NCBI GenBank assembly: GCA_002431395.1
Contig: DJEU01000034.1
Location: 4,888-22,467, forward strand
Length of the DNA stretch: 17,580 nucleotides
Direction: 5' to 3'
DNA from: Lachnoclostridium sp. UBA5890
GTDB taxonomy: Bacteria > Bacillota > Clostridia > Lachnospirales > Lachnospiraceae
Notes under the pieces: generated by a model
What the model saw: the letters and a program-made list of their open reading frames with translations, nothing else
Databases searched by the model: none
Told to the model about the DNA's origin: nothing
Part shown: positions 14,959 through 17,580 of the stretch, piece after piece
Layout of the letters: the number at the start of each line of letters is the position of its first letter
Position numbering within the stretch: position 1 is the stretch's first letter
Translations under genes and position numbers: made by a program

Positions 14959-17529
14959 ATGAATCCATTATCCTGGGAACGCCGTACCCCGAAAGAAGTT
15001 CTTGCTCACTGGAAGACATCCGAAACAACCGGGCTTTCAGAAAAAGAAGCGGCAAAACGCCGAAGCACTTACGGCACAAATGAACTGGCACACAAGAAGC
15101 CGGAAAGCCTGTTCGTTTCCTTCTTAAATCAAATGAAGGATTTTATGATCATTACGCTGCTTATCGCCGCATTGATTTCGTTTTTGGTTTCGTATCTGCA
15201 GGGCCAGATTGATCTTGTTGAACCGGCGATCATTCTGGCGATTGTCATTCTCAATGCGGTTCTCGGTGTTTTTCAGGAAGCACGCGCGCGCCGCTCACTT
15301 GAGGCGCTCAAAGAACTCTCTGCCCCTCTGGCACTCTGTCTGCGCGATGGAGACACGAAACAGATCGAAGCTGCCGCCCTCGTACCGGGCGATATTATCT
15401 TGTTGGAATCCGGTCACCTCGTGCCTGCTGACGCCAGATTATTGACAAGTCTATCTCTTTCCGTGGAAGAATCTGCCTTGACGGGCGAGACGCATCCCGT
15501 GGAAAAAACTGTAAATTCGTTGTCCGATAAAACGCCTTCCCTTGCAGACAAAACCAATATGGTTTTCGCTGGAACAATTGTCGTCGGAGGAAGCGGAACT
15601 GCCGTCGTTACCGCGACTGGGATGCAGACCGAACTGGGAAAAATAGCCGATTTGATTTCTTCCGAAACGCCGCCGGATACGCCGCTGCAAAAAAAGCTGA
15701 ATCACACCGGTAAACTTCTCGGCGTACTTGCTCTGGGGATCTGCGTCCTCATATTCTTTTTGGGAATTTTGAAAAAACAGCCTCTCCTTGATATGTTTAT
15801 GACATCCGTAAGCCTTGGTGTCGCCGCCATTCCGGAAAGTCTGCCGGCTCTCGTCACGATCATGCTCTCGCTCGGTGTCGAACGCATGGCGAAAAAAAAT
15901 GCGGTCATCCGCCGGCTTCCTGCGGTCGAGACGCTGGGAAGTGCCACCGTTATCTGTTCTGACAAGACCGGAACTTTGACTGAAAACAAAATGACAATGA
16001 CAAAATCGCACTCCCTCGTGGAACCGGAAAAATTGTTTGAATTTTTCACGTTAGCCAGCCACGGCCGCAGTCCGGTAGAAAAAGCCATTTATCAATATGC
16101 GGATGAGCAGTCTTTTCCTGTAAAAAAATGGGAAAAAATTTTTCCTTTGATCGATGAAATTCCGTTTGATTCTAAGAGAAAGAGAATGACCACGATCCAC
16201 TCTTTTTCCGGCGGCCTGCGCTGTATCACAAAAGGCGCACCGGAAATTCTTTTATCGCGCTGTACAAAAATATTGACAAAAGAAGGAGAAAACGCGCTTA
16301 GTTCCCTGCAAAAAAAGCACCTCGGTGACATCTTGCAAATGTATGCCCGAGATGCACTCCGTGTGCTTGCCATTGGATATCGTGATCTGCCAAAAACGAC
16401 TCCTTCTTCCGTACATAAAAACTGCGACAATGACCTGATCTTTGTCGGCTTTGCCGCCTTTATGGATCCGCCCAGAAAAGAAGCGCCTTTCGCCGTCGCA
16501 AGGTGCCGGCGTGCCGGTATTCGACCGGTCATGATCACCGGAGACCACAAATTGACCGCCTCTTCCATCGGCCAGTCGCTTGGCATCTGCAAAAACGACA
16601 GCGAAGTTATGACCGGGCCTGAACTCGAACAGCTTTCCGATACCGAACTCGCCGACGTGATACAAAGCCACAGCATTTATGCCCGTGTTTCGCCGACCCA
16701 CAAAGTGCGTCTTGTCAAAGCCTTTCAGTCGCAGGGAGAAGTCGTTGCCATGACCGGCGACGGAGTCAATGATGCGCCCGCCCTGCAAAAAGCCGATATT
16801 GGCTGCGCAATGGGAAAATCAGGTACCGACGTTGCCAAAAACGCCGCCGATATGGTGCTTATGGATGACAACTTTGCCACCATCGTCGATGCCGTCGAAG
16901 AAGGGCGCGGAATTTATCAGAACATCAAAAAAGCCGTTCATTTCCTGCTGTCCTGCAACATTGGCGAGATCATGACCATCTTCGCCGCCATTTTGCTGGG
17001 ACACAATTCGCCGCTGCTGCCGGTTCAGCTTCTCTTTATCAATCTGGTGACCGACTCCTTCCCGGCAATCTGCCTCGGACTGGAGCCGCCGGAAAAAGAC
17101 ATTATGAAAGAACCGCCACGCTCCGATAAAAAAGGACTTTTTGGCGGCGGTGGAATGTTCCGTATCTTCGTGGAAGGCATGTTCATCGGCTCCCTTGCCC
17201 TCTTTGCCTATCTGCTGGGACACAAAACCGGCGGCGCTGATATCGGAAGCACTATGTGTTTCGCCGTATTGTCCTTGTCGCAGCTCGTGCATTCCTTCAA
17301 TATGCGAAGCACAAAAGAATCCCTTTTCCATATCGGAATCCTCGGAAACCGCAAACTGGCAGCCAGCTCTTTTTTGTGCATCGCGCTGCAATGCGCCGTT
17401 ATTACGTACGCGCCATTGCAATTCATCTTCCATACCGTATCACTCAGCCCGATGCATTGGGTCATGGTCGCCGTGTTATCCCTGATGCCGGTTCCCCTCG
17501 TAGAGTTAGAAAAAAGGACTGCCTCGTGA
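14959..17529 (+). CDS. Ca2+-type P-type ATPase (P2A, SERCA-like)
   Basis: A complete 856-residue cation pump of the inner membrane. Signature motifs are in order: TGET (175-178, actuator; usually TGES), IPESLP (291-296, helix 4; usually PEGLP), DKTGTLT (335-341, phosphorylated Asp335), KGAPE (425-429, nucleotide-binding domain), MITGDH (525-530) and TGDGVNDAP (599-607, hinge). Ca2+ ligands of SERCA are matched at Glu293, Asn667 and Glu670 (SCNIGE), and Asn695, Thr698 and Asp699 (NLVTDSFPA). Only the helix-8 acidic ligand is not evident. This predicts ATP-driven Ca2+ export; Mn2+ transport is possible. About ten membrane helices are expected. AAAGGAGGG before the ATG sets the start. It diverges from the MntP/YtaF-like exporter. 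Its stop codon lies in the loop of a terminator hairpin. Confidence 0.94.
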   Translation: MNPLSWERRTPKEVLAHWKTSETTGLSEKEAAKRRSTYGTNELAHKKPESLFVSFLNQMKDFMIITLLIAALISFLVSYLQGQIDLVEPAIILAIVILNAVLGVFQEARARRSLEALKELSAPLALCLRDGDTKQIEAAALVPGDIILLESGHLVPADARLLTSLSLSVEESALTGETHPVEKTVNSLSDKTPSLADKTNMVFAGTIVVGGSGTAVVTATGMQTELGKIADLISSETPPDTPLQKKLNHTGKLLGVLALGICVLIFFLGILKKQPLLDMFMTSVSLGVAAIPESLPALVTIMLSLGVERMAKKNAVIRRLPAVETLGSATVICSDKTGTLTENKMTMTKSHSLVEPEKLFEFFTLASHGRSPVEKAIYQYADEQSFPVKKWEKIFPLIDEIPFDSKRKRMTTIHSFSGGLRCITKGAPEILLSRCTKILTKEGENALSSLQKKHLGDILQMYARDALRVLAIGYRDLPKTTPSSVHKNCDNDLIFVGFAAFMDPPRKEAPFAVARCRRAGIRPVMITGDHKLTASSIGQSLGICKNDSEVMTGPELEQLSDTELADVIQSHSIYARVSPTHKVRLVKAFQSQGEVVAMTGDGVNDAPALQKADIGCAMGKSGTDVAKNAADMVLMDDNFATIVDAVEEGRGIYQNIKKAVHFLLSCNIGEIMTIFAAILLGHNSPLLPVQLLFINLVTDSFPAICLGLEPPEKDIMKEPPRSDKKGLFGGGGMFRIFVEGMFIGSLALFAYLLGHKTGGADIGSTMCFAVLSLSQLVHSFNMRSTKESLFHIGILGNRKLAASSFLCIALQCAVITYAPLQFIFHTVSLSPMHWVMVAVLSLMPVPLVELEKRTAS

Positions 17530-17551
17530 GCAGTCCTTGTCGCTAATTTTT
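17507..17551. terminator. Bidirectional terminator overlapping the ATPase stop codon
   Basis: A perfect 9-base-pair stem, AAGGACTGC (17514-17522) with GCAGTCCTT (17530-17538), has a 7-base loop that contains the ATPase stop codon (17527-17529). On the minus strand the stem runs straight into a T-run (complement of the A-run at 17510-17515), the classical arrangement. On the plus strand the T-run (17547-17551) comes 8 bases later, so it is weaker. It would serve a convergent minus-strand gene best, and the ATPase gene second. Confidence 0.65.
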
Positions 17552-17580
17552 CAATAATTCGTAACTATTCAGGATCAATG
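17543..17580 (-). CDS. Possible 3' end of a convergent gene (partial)
   Basis: On the minus strand one frame is open from the right window edge and reads LILNSYELLKN before a TAG (complement at 17543-17545). The terminator with its minus-strand T-run starts 4 bases after that stop, as expected for the end of a gene. Twelve codons are too few to identify a product, and the other two minus frames contain stops in this stretch. Confidence 0.35.
   Translation of the reverse strand, partial: LILNSYELLKN

Noticed and set aside
1..17580. CRISPR array, tRNA, rRNA, insertion sequence or phage attachment site
   Set aside because: I found no regularly spaced repeats, cloverleaf-like sequence, transposase or integrase motif, or paired terminal repeats on either strand.

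Overview
This window looks like chromosomal DNA of a Gram-positive anaerobe of the Clostridia, most likely family Lachnospiraceae. The evidence is indirect: strong AGGAGG-type ribosome binding sites, sigma-A-like promoters (TTGACA/TTTACA with 17-base spacers), moderate GC, and several families I know mainly from that group (TIGR04086 membrane protein, DUF5716- and DUF5717-like proteins, LacI-type sensor proteins with an SCGC motif). I see no rRNA, tRNA, CRISPR array, insertion sequence or phage gene.

Left part (1-5521). An HxlR-type regulator (128-454) is followed by a two-gene unit with its own promoter (451-479). The first gene encodes a LacI/periplasmic-binding-protein-like sensor with neither a DNA-binding nor a GGDEF/AraC output domain. 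The second, 2 bases downstream, encodes an SGNH-hydrolase-like protein that has lost its recognisable catalytic residues. A LysR regulator and a small four-helix membrane protein (TIGR04086/DUF3792-like) lie on the minus strand, and a PHP-domain phosphoesterase with its own strong promoter lies on the plus strand.

Centre (5496-14201). A single minus-strand operon of seven tightly spaced genes fills about half the window. It starts from a TTTACA-17-TACAAT promoter at 14173-14201. Five genes of unknown function come first: a three-helix membrane protein with a helical cytosolic tail, a 1089-residue scaffold-like protein with an immunoglobulin-like N-terminus (DUF5717-like), an Hsp70/actin-fold protein with degenerate phosphate loops (DUF5716-like), a TPR-like protein, and a coiled-coil membrane hairpin protein. 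A two-CBS-domain protein and thiE (thiamine phosphate synthase) follow, joined by a GTGA stop/start overlap. The five-gene set is my best candidate for an undescribed system: a membrane-associated, chaperone-like assembly built round a modified Hsp70-fold protein.

Right part (14238-17580). A MntP/YtaF-family cation exporter (minus) and a Ca2+-type P-type ATPase (plus) diverge from a 108-base spacer, suggesting a divalent-cation efflux locus. The ATPase stop codon lies inside a terminator hairpin that probably also serves a minus-strand gene entering from the right edge. All family assignments are from reading motifs; no database search was possible.
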